Positions 1 through 11,796 of a stretch of 64,000 nt of DNA are shown here, one piece after another. Each line of letters begins with the position of its first letter. The first letter of the stretch is position 1. The position numbers and the translations under genes are program-made. Location of the stretch: assembly GCA_963580285.1 (NCBI GenBank), contig OY757019.1, forward strand, positions 59,664,587-59,728,586, read 5' to 3'. The notes below the pieces were generated by a model that did no database searches, was not told the origin of the DNA, and saw only the letters and a program-made list of their open reading frames with translations. Source of the DNA: Lucinisca nassula. Its lineage: Eukaryota > Mollusca > Bivalvia > Lucinida > Lucinidae.

Positions 1-840
1 ATATCTTGTTCTTTCATCATTATATCGTGTACTTTAACAATTATATTGGATGCAGTTGACATAAAGTTATGTTTACATACCATTGCATCATAGGCAAACG
101 TCATTGTATCCTGTGCTTTGATCATTATATTGGATGCAGTTGATATTATGTTATGTATACGTAACATTATATCATAGGCAAACGTCATTGTACCCTGTGC
201 TTTGATCATTATATTGGATGAAGTTGATATTATGCTACGGTACCATTATATCATAGGCAAAAGTCATTGTATCCTGTGCTTTGATCATTATTTGGATGCA
301 GTTGATATTATGATTTGTAAACGTACATTTATATCATAGGCAAACGCCATTGTATCCTGTGCTTTGGTTATTATATTGGATGCAGTTGATATTATGCTAT
401 GTATACGTACGATTATATCATAGACAAACGTCATTGTATCCTGTGCTTTGATCATTATATTGGATGCAGTTGATATTATGCTATGTATACGAACCATTAT
501 ATCATAGGCATATGTCATTGTATCCTGTGCTTTGATCATTATATTGGGTGCAGTTGATATTATGTTATGTATATGTACCATTATATCATAGGCAAACGTC
601 ATTGTGTCCTGTGATTTGATCAGTATATTGGATGCAGTTGATCCAATATTGGATGCAGTTGATATTATAGTACGTATACAAACCATTATATCATAGGCAA
701 ATGTCATTGTATCCTGTGCTTTCATTATTATATTGGATGCAGTTGATAGTATGTTGTTTACTAATAGTTTTCTGGCATGGACAAACGTCTTTGCATCCTG
801 TGATGTCATCATTATGGTGGGTGTACTTGACATTATGTCA
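1..840. repeat. Left subterminal repeat array of element E (piece A)
   Basis: About nine head-to-tail units of roughly 85-95 bp, each with a TATATTGGATGCAGTTGAT block, a CATTATATCATAGGCAAACG block and a CATTGTATCCTGTGC block. The same unit occurs inverted at the other end of the element. Arrays of this kind near transposon ends often serve as transposase-binding sites (inference). The long open frames across it are products of the repeat and not genes. Confidence 0.85.
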
Positions 841-1035
841 TGGAAAAACTTCCTATGAAGTTTCAGCACCATCGGTTGAAAACTGTAGGAGGCGTTATCC
901 GGAAACGAAAAAGTTTACAGACGGACGGACGGACGGACACAGAGGGGCATAACATAATACGACCGTTTTTCAAACGGACGTATAAAAAGGTGTTAAAGAG
1001 GAATTTGGTGGATTCTGATTACTTAATAAATTAAG

Positions 1036-1170
1036 GTTTTACTTTTTTTACACTTATCGGATGATAAAGCCAGTGGGAGGGCATAAAATTCCATGCAGCG
1101 CTAAGCGCTTTATGGAAAATTATAGCGATGACCACTGGCTTAATCACCCGATAAACGTCCAAAAGTAAAA
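1036..1170. repeat. Fold-back inside element E
   Basis: Imperfect palindrome with arms TTTTACTTTT...ATCGG(A/G)TGATAAAGCCAGTGG and a centre at CAGCGCTAAGCGCT. The inverted copy is at 4988-5122. It looks like a small MITE captured by the element. Confidence 0.7.
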
Positions 1171-1394
1171 TGTCAATTCTTATATTAACACGTTATTTAT
1201 AGATTGTTTTAGATTCGATGTAAATTGTGCGAAATACGCGGCGCAGAAGTGTTTTTAACCAAACGCGTTCGGACCATGATGTTCAACAACAGTCACCATG
1301 ATTTGACGTCAATGGAATGTTACGTCAACCGATCAGGACATTTGTTTATTCGCAACGTCGCTTAAAGGAAAGTCAAAGATAAATGTAAATATAG

Positions 1395-1925
1395 TACCTC
1401 ACTATCACAGGAGTATAGTAAGTGATTATGGTGGTTCCTTGCTATCACAGGCGACTAGTACGGGGGTAGTGTGTTTCCGCGCTATCACAGGGGGTGTAAT
1501 AGATGACCATGATAAGCCCTTGCTATCGCACGGTGTAAAGTAGTGGTGTATGGTTCCCTACTATCACAGGGGTATAGTAGATCATGGTGGTTGCTCACTA
1601 TCACAGGGTGTATAGTTGTGTGGTATGATAGTAATGATAGTATTACAATATCACAGGGTCTCCATATAGTAGCAGTGCACTGTTTTGCCACACTATTACA
1701 TGTGGTATAGCAGTGTGGTATGATAGTATTACATTATTTCAGGGACACCATATAGTATGGTGCACTGTTTTTCCTCACTATTACAGGTGGTATAGAAGAG
1801 GGATATGGTCGTTCTTTTCTAGCACAGTGGGTTATAGTAGAGCAGTATGGTGTTTCGTCACTATCACAGGAGGTGTAGTAGTGCGTAGTGTATGGTGATT
1901 CCTTGTTATCAACGTGGGTTCAGCA
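1395..1925. repeat. CTATCACAGG minisatellite inside element E
   Basis: Degenerate units of roughly 55-65 bp built around CACTATCACAGGNGGTATAG. Repeated at 4233-4763 (inverted, piece B) and truncated at 7316-7664 (piece D). Confidence 0.8.
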
Positions 1926-2162
1926 GTATTTAAATTAGTGGTGAATGTTGACTCGTCACGATCAAATGGTAAAGTGTAAAGAGTCTACCCCGATTGTCTT
2001 TCAATTTCAGACGATGCCAGCCCAAACAGATTTAATAAAACAAAAAGTTTGAAGTAGAGTTCTAAAATGCAGTTTGTCAGCAGACATTTTAAATAATTTT
2101 ATGTAGATACACAATCGATATACCTTTATACCTCTTTGCTGCAATATTTGTCTGATCATAGA

Positions 2163-2627
2163 TTATCCAATTCTCGGAAATTCTGTTGTAACTCGAGCAA
2201 CTTCAGTTTCTAAACTTGCATCATCAATGTCACTGGACTCATAAACTGTTATATCATACTTGCTCATTTTTCTGTAAACAGTTCTCTCAGAGACAGACAA
2301 CAGTTTTACAATTTCGTGTACTCTGAACCCAGACTGCAGTAATGATTCTATTACTTCTTTAGGAATATTATATTTTGGTTCTTGAGAGCTAGTTTGGTTC
2401 TTCATAGGGCGATATTTTATACATTCGGTGCGAAGTTTCATCATGTCGTTGCTGTTATACACTCCCAGCATGTTTAATTCATGCATTGAAAGTTTACATA
2501 CTAAATCTGGGGAAATCTTTTCGTGAAGAAAATTTTGTAAACATGCTTCCAACCCCGCTTTCCTTAAAACTGTTTCCATTTCTTCTTCCATTTGGAATTT
2601 ATTCGGAATAAGATCGGGAAATGTCAC
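2163..2627 (-). pseudogene. Truncated transposase-like protein: SAM-like plus helix-turn-helix N-terminus (piece A)
   Basis: 154 codons. Residues about 10-75 resemble a SAM-like helical domain (ending near MHELNMLGVYNSNDMMKL). Residues about 88-125 form a resolvase/Hin-type helix-turn-helix (IPKEVIESLLQSGF, then IVKLLSVSERTVYRKMSKY). In animal integrase-core (rve) proteins of this type, an acidic segment and a conserved GYRMM-like motif follow. Here the frame stops exactly at that point (GGA TAA), yet the downstream codons still resemble the family (MIRQILQQRGIKV) for about 20 residues before similarity is lost. The catalytic integrase domain is absent. It may be a dead fragment or a small DNA-binding protein that recognises the element ends. 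The family assignment is from memory. Confidence 0.65.
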
Positions 2628-2689
2628 AGACTACGAAATGGTATCAAACCATCCTTTTCAATTCAACTGGCAATACTAAATGATGTTTG

Positions 2690-3560
2690 CCATTGACATA
2701 ATGTCGGCTACCCATCGCATAATGATGACATGTTTGCTTAGGACATAATGATGACAGCCCAGAATATAACAATGTTTGACCAGGATATAATGACGACTTG
2801 GCATAACAACATTTATACACGTACAAAGAGACAGTAGAGTGGCACCATACAATGATGATTTCCAAAGGTATAACGATAAATATGAAGAATATAATACCGT
2901 TTCCCCAGAATACAGTGGTGCCTGTTCCGACATAACGGGATTTGCCCAGAACATAATGAAGTTTTTCCAGAATAAAACACGGTGCGTTTACACAACTTAT
3001 TGTCATGTATACCCAACATAATTATAAAATCACAGGACACAATAGCGTCTGCACATGATAAAATCATATTTATGCATAGTATAATAGTATGTGCTACCGA
3101 CATCATGATGAAATGACAAGATACAGTAATGTCTACCCTTGATATAATCCTGTGCATGAATAATTAGATATTACTTGCTACCGGCATCATGAAAAAATCA
3201 CAGGGTACACTGATGTACGCCTATCATATAATGGTTTGTATACATGATATAATATCAACTGCATCCAATATAATGATAAGCCCAGGATACAATGATGTTT
3301 GCCTATGATATAACGGTATGTATACATAATATAATATCAACTGCATCCAATATAATGATCAAAGTCCAGGATACAATGGCGTTTGCCTATGATTTAATGG
3401 TTTGTATACGTAATATAATATAAACTGCATCCAATATAATGATCAAAGCCCAGGATACAATGACGTTTGCCTATGATATAATGGTATGTATACATAACAT
3501 AATATCAACTGCATCCAATATAATTGTTAAAGCACAGGGTATAATGATGAAAGCACATGC
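2690..3560. repeat. Right subterminal repeats of element E (piece A)
   Basis: About four clear units (3200-3540) in the opposite orientation to the left array, preceded by degenerate 30-35-bp sub-units (GGATATAATGATG and similar) back to about 2690. Copies lie at 6381-7251 (piece C) and 8429-9299 (piece D). Confidence 0.8.
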
Positions 3561-3624
3561 TATAACGAAGCGCTGACACAATAGCAAGAAGGCAGACACC
3601 AGGAGGCAGTAAAGGCGTTCCATA

Positions 3625-3995
3625 ATTTTCTTCACGAAAAGATTTCCCCAGATTTAGTATGTAAACTTTCAATGCATGAATTAAACATGCTGGGAGTGTA
3701 TAACAGCAACGACATGATGAAACTTCGCACCGAATGTATAAAATATCGCCCTATGAAGAACCAAACTAGCTCTCAAGAACCAAAATATAATATTCCTAAA
3801 GAAGTAATAGAATCATTACTGCAGTCTGGGTTCAGAGTACACGAAATTGTAAAACTGTTGTCTGTCTCTGAGAGAACTGTTTACAGAAAAATGAGCAAGT
3901 ATGATATAACAGTTTATGAGTCCAGTGACATTGATGATGCAAGTTTAGAAACTGAAGTTGCTCGAGTTACAACAGAATTTCCGAGAATTGGATAA
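3625..3995 (+). pseudogene. SAM/HTH ORF copy in piece B, 5' truncated
   Basis: Same protein as at 2163-2627, lacking about the first 31 residues because piece B starts inside the codons for LHEKIS. An internal ATG at 3672 keeps the helix-turn-helix region. It has the same premature stop (3993-3995) followed by family-like codons. Confidence 0.65.
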
Positions 3996-5317
3996 TCTAT
4001 GATCAGACAAATATTGCAGCAAAGAGGTATAAAGGTATATCGATTGTGTATCTACATAAAATTATTTAAAATGTCTGCTGACAAACTGCATTTTAGAACT
4101 CTACTTCAAACTTTTTGTTTTATTAAATCTGTTTGGGCTGGCATCGTCTGAAATTGAAAGACAATCGGGGTAGACTCTTTACACTTTACCATTTGATCGT
4201 GACGAGTCAACATTCACCACTAATTTAAATACTGCTGAACCCACGTTGATAACAAGGAATCACCATACACTACGCACTACTACACCTCCTGTGATAGTGA
4301 CGAAACACCATACTGCTCTACTATAACCCACTGTGCTAGAAAAGAACGACCATATCCCTCTTCTATACCACCTGTAATAGTGAGGAAAAACAGTGCACCA
4401 TACTATATGGTGTCCCTGAAATAATGTAATACTATCATACCACACTGCTATACCACATGTAATAGTGTGGCAAAACAGTGCACTGCTACTATATGGAGAC
4501 CCTGTGATATTGTAATACTATCATTACTATCATACCACACAACTATACACCCTGTGATAGTGAGCAACCACCATGATCTACTATACCCCTGTGATAGTAG
4601 GGAACCATACACCACTACTTTACACCGTGCGATAGCAAGGGCTTATCATGGTCATCTATTACACCCCCTGTGATAGCGCGGAAACACACTACCCCCGTAC
4701 TAGTCGCCTGTGATAGCAAGGAACCACCATAATCACTTACTATACTCCTGTGATAGTGAGGTACTATATTTACATTTATCTTTGACTTTCCTTTAAGCGA
4801 CGTTGCGAATAAACAAATGTCCTGATCGGTTGACGTAACATTCCATTGACGTCAAATCATGGTGACTGTTGTTGAACATCATGGTCCGAACGCGTTTGGT
4901 TAAAAACACTTCTGCGCCGCGTATTTCGCACAATTTACATCGAATCTAAAACAATCTATAAATAACGTGTTAATATAAGAATTGACATTTTACTTTTGGA
5001 CGTTTATCGGGTGATTAAGCCAGTGGTCATCGCTATAATTTTCCATAAAGCGCTTAGCGCTGCATGGAATTTTATGCCCTCCCACTGGCTTTATCATCCG
5101 ATAAGTGTAAAAAAAGTAAAACCTTAATTTATTAAGTAATCAGAATCCACCAAATTCCTCTTTAACACCTTTTTATACGTCCGTTTGAAAAACGGTCGTA
5201 TTATGTTATGCCCCTCTGTGTCCGTCCGTCCGTCCGTCTGTAAACTTTTTCGTTTCCGGATAACGCCTCCTACAGTTTTCAACCGATGGTGCTGAAACTT
5301 CATAGGAAGTTTTTCCA

Positions 5318-6157
5318 TGACATAATGTCAAGTACACCCACCATAATGATGACATCACAGGATGCAAAGACGTTTGTCCATGCCAGAAAACTATTAGTAA
5401 ACAACATACTATCAACTGCATCCAATATAATAATGAAAGCACAGGATACAATGACATTTGCCTATGATATAATGGTTTGTATACGTACTATAATATTAAC
5501 TGCATCCAATATTGGATCAACTGCATCCAATATACTGATCAAATCACAGGACACAATGACGTTTGCCTATGATATAATGGTACATATACATAACATAATA
5601 TCAACTGCACCCAATATAATGATCAAAGCACAGGATACAATGACATATGCCTATGATATAATGGTTCGTATACATAGCATAATATCAACTGCATCCAATA
5701 TAATGATCAAAGCACAGGATACAATGACGTTTGTCTATGATATAATCGTACGTATACATAGCATAATATCAACTGCATCCAATATAATAACCAAAGCACA
5801 GGATACAATGGCGTTTGCCTATGATATAAATGTACGTTTACAAATCATAATATCAACTGCATCCAAATAATGATCAAAGCACAGGATACAATGACTTTTG
5901 CCTATGATATAATGGTACCGTAGCATAATATCAACTTCATCCAATATAATGATCAAAGCACAGGGTACAATGACGTTTGCCTATGATATAATGTTACGTA
6001 TACATAACATAATATCAACTGCATCCAATATAATGATCAAAGCACAGGATACAATGACGTTTGCCTATGATGCAATGGTATGTAAACATAACTTTATGTC
6101 AACTGCATCCAATATAATTGTTAAAGTACACGATATAATGATGAAAGAACAAGATAT
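5318..6157. repeat. Left subterminal repeat array of element E (piece B)
   Basis: Reverse complement of 1-840, with the same unit of roughly 85-95 bp. The 194- and 73-residue open frames here are readings of the repeat. Confidence 0.85.
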
Positions 6158-6218
6158 AACGAAGAGTTGACACAATAGCAAAAAGGAAGTCACCAGGAGG
6201 CAGTAAAGGCGTTCCATA

Positions 6219-6318
6219 GAAAATTTTGTAAACATGCTTCCAACCCCGCTTTCCTTAAAACTGTTTCCATTTCTTCTTCCATTTGGAATTTATTCGGAAT
6301 AAGATCGGGAAATGTCAC
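6219..6318 (-). pseudogene. N-terminal stub of the SAM/HTH ORF in piece C
   Basis: Only the first 33 codons remain (start codon at 6316-6318). The frame runs into the terminus of piece B at 6218. With piece B it accounts for both sides of an insertion at GAAAAT. Confidence 0.7.
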
Positions 6319-7315
6319 AGACTACGAAATGGTATCAAACCATCCTTTTCAATTCAACTGGCAATACTAAATGATGTTTGCCATTGACATAATGTCGGCT
6401 ACCCATCGCATAATGATGACATGTTTGCTTAGGACATAATGATGACAGCCCAGAATATAACAATGTTTGACCAGGATATAATGACGACTTGGCATAACAA
6501 CATTTATACACGTACAAAGAGACAGTAGAGTGGCACCATACAATGATGATTTCCAAAGGTATAACGATAAATATGAAGAATATAATACCGTTTCCCCAGA
6601 ATACAGTGGTGCCTGTTCCGACATAACGGGATTTGCCCAGAACATAATGAAGTTTTTCCAGAATAAAACACGGTGCGTTTACACAACTTATTGTCATGTA
6701 TACCCAACATAATTATAAAATCACAGGACACAATAGCGTCTGCACATGATAAAATCATATTTATGCATAGTATAATAGTATGTGCTACCGACATCATGAT
6801 GAAATGACAAGATACAGTAATGTCTACCCTTGATATAATCCTGTGCATGAATAATTAGATATTACTTGCTACCGGCATCATGAAAAAATCACAGGGTACA
6901 CTGATGTACGCCTATCATATAATGGTTTGTATACATGATATAATATCAACTGCATCCAATATAATGATAAGCCCAGGATACAATGATGTTTGCCTATGAT
7001 ATAACGGTATGTATACATAATATAATATCAACTGCATCCAATATAATGATCAAAGTCCAGGATACAATGGCGTTTGCCTATGATTTAATGGTTTGTATAC
7101 GTAATATAATATAAACTGCATCCAATATAATGATCAAAGCCCAGGATACAATGACGTTTGCCTATGATATAATGGTATGTATACATAACATAATATCAAC
7201 TGCATCCAATATAATTGTTAAAGCACAGGGTATAATGATGAAAGCACATGCTATAACGAAGCGCTGACACAATAGCAAGAAGGCAGACACCAGGAGGCAG
7301 TAAAGGCGTTCCATA
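6219..7315 (+). mobile_element. Element E, piece C (right 1.1 kb)
   Basis: Direct copy of 2528-3624 (offset 3691), starting exactly with GAAAAT after the left terminus of piece B and ending in the right terminus ...GCGTTCCATA. It overlaps piece B's part of the element by just those six bases, as expected for a 6-bp target duplication. It contains only the first codons of the minus-strand ORF (6219-6318) and the right subterminal repeats. Confidence 0.9.
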
Positions 7316-9363
7316 GTAGATCATGGTGGTTGCTCACTATCACAGGGTGTATAGTTGTGTGGTATGATAGTAATGATAGTATTACAATATCACAGGGTCT
7401 CCATATAGTAGCAGTGCACTGTTTTGCCACACTATTACATGTGGTATAGCAGTGTGGTATGATAGTATTACATTATTTCAGGGACACCATATAGTATGGT
7501 GCACTGTTTTTCCTCACTATTACAGGTGGTATAGAAGAGGGATATGGTCGTTCTTTTCTAGCACAGTGGGTTATAGTAGAGCAGTATGGTGTTTCGTCAC
7601 TATCACAGGAGGTGTAGTAGTGCGTAGTGTATGGTGATTCCTTGTTATCAACGTGGGTTCAGCAGTATTTAAATTAGTGGTGAATGTTGACTCGTCACGA
7701 TCAAATGGTAAAGTGTAAAGAGTCTACCCCGATTGTCTTTCAATTTCAGACGATGCCAGCCCAAACAGATTTAATAAAACAAAAAGTTTGAAGTAGAGTT
7801 CTAAAATGCAGTTTGTCAGCAGACATTTTAAATAATTTTATGTAGATACACAATCGATATACCTTTATACCTCTTTGCTGCAATATTTGTCTGATCATAG
7901 ATTATCCAATTCTCGGAAATTCTGTTGTAACTCGAGCAACTTCAGTTTCTAAACTTGCATCATCAATGTCACTGGACTCATAAACTGTTATATCATACTT
8001 GCTCATTTTTCTGTAAACAGTTCTCTCAGAGACAGACAACAGTTTTACAATTTCGTGTACTCTGAACCCAGACTGCAGTAATGATTCTATTACTTCTTTA
8101 GGAATATTATATTTTGGTTCTTGAGAGCTAGTTTGGTTCTTCATAGGGCGATATTTTATACATTCGGTGCGAAGTTTCATCATGTCGTTGCTGTTATACA
8201 CTCCCAGCATGTTTAATTCATGCATTGAAAGTTTACATACTAAATCTGGGGAAATCTTTTCGTGAAGAAAATTTTGTAAACATGCTTCCAACCCCGCTTT
8301 CCTTAAAACTGTTTCCATTTCTTCTTCCATTTGGAATTTATTCGGAATAAGATCGGGAAATGTCACAGACTACGAAATGGTATCAAACCATCCTTTTCAA
8401 TTCAACTGGCAATACTAAATGATGTTTGCCATTGACATAATGTCGGCTACCCATCGCATAATGATGACATGTTTGCTTAGGACATAATGATGACAGCCCA
8501 GAATATAACAATGTTTGACCAGGATATAATGACGACTTGGCATAACAACATTTATACACGTACAAAGAGACAGTAGAGTGGCACCATACAATGATGATTT
8601 CCAAAGGTATAACGATAAATATGAAGAATATAATACCGTTTCCCCAGAATACAGTGGTGCCTGTTCCGACATAACGGGATTTGCCCAGAACATAATGAAG
8701 TTTTTCCAGAATAAAACACGGTGCGTTTACACAACTTATTGTCATGTATACCCAACATAATTATAAAATCACAGGACACAATAGCGTCTGCACATGATAA
8801 AATCATATTTATGCATAGTATAATAGTATGTGCTACCGACATCATGATGAAATGACAAGATACAGTAATGTCTACCCTTGATATAATCCTGTGCATGAAT
8901 AATTAGATATTACTTGCTACCGGCATCATGAAAAAATCACAGGGTACACTGATGTACGCCTATCATATAATGGTTTGTATACATGATATAATATCAACTG
9001 CATCCAATATAATGATAAGCCCAGGATACAATGATGTTTGCCTATGATATAACGGTATGTATACATAATATAATATCAACTGCATCCAATATAATGATCA
9101 AAGTCCAGGATACAATGGCGTTTGCCTATGATTTAATGGTTTGTATACGTAATATAATATAAACTGCATCCAATATAATGATCAAAGCCCAGGATACAAT
9201 GACGTTTGCCTATGATATAATGGTATGTATACATAACATAATATCAACTGCATCCAATATAATTGTTAAAGCACAGGGTATAATGATGAAAGCACATGCT
9301 ATAACGAAGCGCTGACACAATAGCAAGAAGGCAGACACCAGGAGGCAGTAAAGGCGTTCCATA
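7316..9363 (+). mobile_element. Element E, piece D (right 2.05 kb)
   Basis: Direct copy of 1577-3624 (offset 5739), starting abruptly inside the CTATCACAGG minisatellite right after the terminus of piece C and ending in ...GCGTTCCATA, followed by unrelated satellite DNA. It holds a full second copy of the SAM/HTH ORF (7902-8366). The missing left part is not in the window. If D is the outermost host of a nested insertion, that part lies upstream and ends in GTAGAT (1577-1582). Confidence 0.88.
7902..8366 (-). pseudogene. SAM/HTH ORF, second full copy (piece D)
   Basis: Identical in translation to the 2163-2627 copy: SAM-like N-terminus, helix-turn-helix centred on VSERTVYRKMSKY, and the same stop in place of the family's aromatic residue. 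Identity of the copies shows recent duplication or gene conversion and does not show function. Confidence 0.65.
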
Positions 9364-10980
9364 AATTCGCTAGTTCAGTGCAGAGCTCTGCAGTCGGCTT
9401 AGGTCTGCAAAACAAAATGAAAGTTGTTTGCTAAGCTTTGTCGATTGCAGAGCTCCGCAATGATATGGCGATTTCAAAGTTTGATGCAGACCTAAGGCGA
9501 TTGCAGAGCTCTACTCTAAACTGTCGCATTGGCAGTTGTATGCAAAGCTGTGTCGAGCTATTGAATTGAAAGCTGTATGCAGAGCTATATCGAGCTACGT
9601 CAACTCGGCATTAGACTGGCGAATTGAAAGTTGTATGCAGAGCTACGTCGAGCTATGTCGAGCGCAGAGCTGTGCATTAATGTGCTGATTTCAAAGTTTA
9701 TGCAGACCCAGGCCGATTGCAGAGCTCTGGCCAGGCTTAGGTCCTCTAAGCTGTTTACCAGTACTCGTGTGCGGTCGGATTACAGCTCTGCGTGGAAGCA
9801 TCACGCAGCCTATCTATTTCCTTAGGCCCCGATGGGCGTAGCCGACCGATTGCAGAGCTCTGCACTAAACTAGCGAATTGAAACTATTGCGCAGAGCTAT
9901 GTCGAGCTATATTGATTGCGGGCCTCTGCATCGATAGTGTGATTTCAAAGTTGGAAGCAGACCTAAGGCGATTGCAGAGTTCTGCACTTAACTGGCACAT
10001 TGAATGTTGTATGCAGAGTTATGTCGAGCTATGTCGAGCTCTGCATTAGACTGGCGAATTGAAAGTTGTATGCAGAGCTACGTCGAGCTATGTCGAGCGC
10101 AGAGCTGTGCATTGTTGTGCGTACTTCAAAGTTTGTACAGACCTAAAGCGATGGCAGAGCTCTGCACCAAATTAGCGAATTGAAAGTTGTATACAGAGCA
10201 ATTTCGAGCTATGTCGATTGCAGAGCTCTGCATTGATATGGTGATTTCACAGTTGGGTGCAGACCTTGGGCGATTGCAGAGCTCTGCACTAAACTAGCGC
10301 ATTGGAAATTGTATGCAGAGCTGTGTCGAGCTCTGCATTTATCTGGCGAATTGACTGTTGTATGCAAAGCTATGTCGAGCTATATCAATTTCAGAGCTCT
10401 GCATTGATATGGTGATTTCAAAGTTGGAAGCAGACCTAAGGCGATTGCAGAATTCTGCACTTAACTGGCACATTGAATGTTGTATACAGAGCTATGTCGA
10501 GCTCTGCATTAGACTGGCGAATTGAAAGTTGTATGCAGAGCTACGTCGAGCTATGTCGAGCGCAGAGCTGTGCATTGATGTGCGTACTTCAAAGTTTGTG
10601 CAGATCTAAAACGGTTGCAGAGCTCTGCACCAAACTAGCGAATTGAAAGTTGTATACAGAGCTATGTCGAGCTATGTCAATTGCAGAGCTCTGCATTTAT
10701 GTGGTGATTTCAAAGTTGGGTGCAGACCTAAGGCGATTGCAGAGCTCTGCACTAAACTGGCGCATTGGAATTTGTATGCAGAGCTATGTCGAGCTATGTC
10801 GAGCTCTGCATTAGACTGGCGAATTGAAAGTTACATGCAGAGCTATGTCACGCTTTGTCGAGCTCTGCATTAGACTGGCTAATTGAAAATTGTATGCAGA
10901 GCTATGTCGAGCTCTGAGTTAGACTTAGAAGGATTCCTGTTACATTATGCAGAGCTGAATGCAGATGGGCGATTGCAGAG
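9364..10980. repeat. Degenerate satellite array with a GCAGAGCTCTGC palindrome
   Basis: Built from variants of GAATTGAAAGTTGTATGCAG, GAGCTATGTCGAGCTATGTC and GATTGCAGAGCTCTGCA. The palindrome recurs at roughly 50-110-bp spacing. A longer period is visible from the block AGCGCAGAGCTGTGCATT at 9661, 10096 and 10559 (steps 435 and 463). It starts right after the end of element E. Open frames here are artefacts. Confidence 0.85.
9731..9839 (-). mobile_element. Family S1 SINE-like fragment inside the satellite
   Basis: Matches the 5' third of S1 (GGGCGGGG-like start, GCATGATGCTTCCACGCAGA, GAGTACTGGTAAAC) in reverse. Captured in the satellite; the rest of S1 is missing. Confidence 0.7.
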
Positions 10981-11110
10981 CCAACTTCACTTAACTTCCT
11001 GATCATTGCCTTCACTTTTATTTTGGAACTGGGAATAAACTTGACGATGCTCATGGAATACCACATTCATAAACCAACCTTTCTGCAATTATCTACCTTT
11101 GTAAATTTTG

Positions 11111-11265
11111 AGTGAGTGAGTGTTGTGTTTTATGCCTCACCAAATTCTAAAGTCATACGGAGACGGACCTCGCTTTAAAGACTCATCCGAAAGTCTGGAG
11201 AAGACTGGGATTGAACGCTGGTTTCAAAGGCAGTTATCATAATCACTACACCACGGAGGTTTCCT
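11111..11265 (-). mobile_element. tRNA-derived SINE copy (family T2)
   Basis: Read on the minus strand: a tRNA-like head CCTCCGTGGTGTAGTGATTA (A box), then CGTTCAATCCC (B box), a short body, and a tail ...GAGGCATAAAACACAACACTCACTCACTC. A related head lies at 45855-45942. Confidence 0.7.
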
Positions 11266-11289
11266 TGGTAAATTTTGAATTCGTCAAGG

Positions 11290-11372
11290 AGTAACCATTT
11301 GGCTTAGTGGTTAGAGCTTTGTTCTCTCAGCTGAGCGCCCAGAGTTCAAATCCCAGTCAGGCAGGAATGTTT
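11290..11372 (+). mobile_element. tRNA-like SINE head
   Basis: A-box-like GGCTTAGTGGTTAGAG and B-box-like GAGTTCAAATCCC at tRNA spacing. No convincing acceptor stem, so a retroposed head is more likely than a tRNA gene. Confidence 0.45.
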
Positions 11373-11796
11373 TTTTCTATGCCTCTTTCCTTTGCTATGA
11401 CCGCCATGTCGAAAAACAGTACTTTGTTTGCTAAACACCGCGATAGGCATACATATATTAATCTTTATTATGCTCACACATTTCACATGAATATAGCATC
11501 ATAATAGTCATGCTGTATCTCAGCTTACAAAATTTCAACGGAAATGTAGCATTATAGACATATTGGGCAACCATTATTATTTTTATTTGAATAAATGTAG
11601 AAGTCAAGCCATAAAATTAGCAACTGACAAAAGACAGTATCAATTACAAATCAATTTAAATGTCTGTGAGTCAGTATTAACCCTTTTTGTACCAAATGGA
11701 ATCTTCCTTCTGATATATAGCAGGAGTTCATTTCGACATGTAGGGGTGTCAGGTTGTGTTTTCATAAATATTTATTTGGAAAATGACTGACCTTTT

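Larger units (their letters stand above)
1..3624 (+). mobile_element. Element E, piece A (left terminus lies 61 bp outside the window)
   Basis: Non-autonomous DNA transposon. The right end (about 3561-3624) finishes ...GCGTTCCATA; the left end can be read in piece B and is its inverted counterpart, with the outermost 28 bp identical. By alignment with B the full element is 3685 bp. Order inside: left subterminal array (1-840), a GGACGGAC-rich stretch (about 920-950), a fold-back (1036-1170), a CTATCACAGG minisatellite (1395-1925), the minus-strand SAM/HTH ORF (2163-2627), then the right subterminal array (2690-3560). Only the N-terminal part of a transposase-like protein is present, so it would need a helper. 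Superfamily is uncertain: IS3EU-like is a guess from the ORF, the TA...TA termini and the 6-bp duplication. Confidence 0.85.
3625..6218 (-). mobile_element. Element E, piece B (inverted left 2.6 kb, with the left terminus)
   Basis: Reverse complement of piece A from 2533 down to 1, plus the 61 bp of left terminus missing from the window start (6158-6218). Positions pair as x and 6158-x. Identity is almost complete: the one difference I noticed is 664 versus 5494 (S to L in a shadow frame). It begins flush after the right end of A with ATTTTC, the reverse complement of GAAAAT (2528-2533), and ends ...GCGTTCCATA. A and B form a 2.5-kb-arm inverted repeat around a spacer of about 1.1 kb. Confidence 0.9.

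Noticed and set aside
288..872. 194-codon open frame and its copy at 5286-5870
   Set aside because: It reads straight through the subterminal repeat; the periodic peptide (ISTASNI, KAQDTMTFAYDI) just mirrors the DNA unit.
2644..3157. Overlapping 92-120-codon frames in three identical copies
   Set aside because: They overlap each other on one strand within degenerate repeats; sameness reflects copy identity of element E.
1..9363. CRISPR-like array or tandem gene family
   Set aside because: The repeats are long, degenerate, without unique spacers, and lie inside a transposon with terminal repeats in eukaryotic DNA.
10643..10873. 76-codon frame in the satellite
   Set aside because: Repeat-derived, with no domain or start context.
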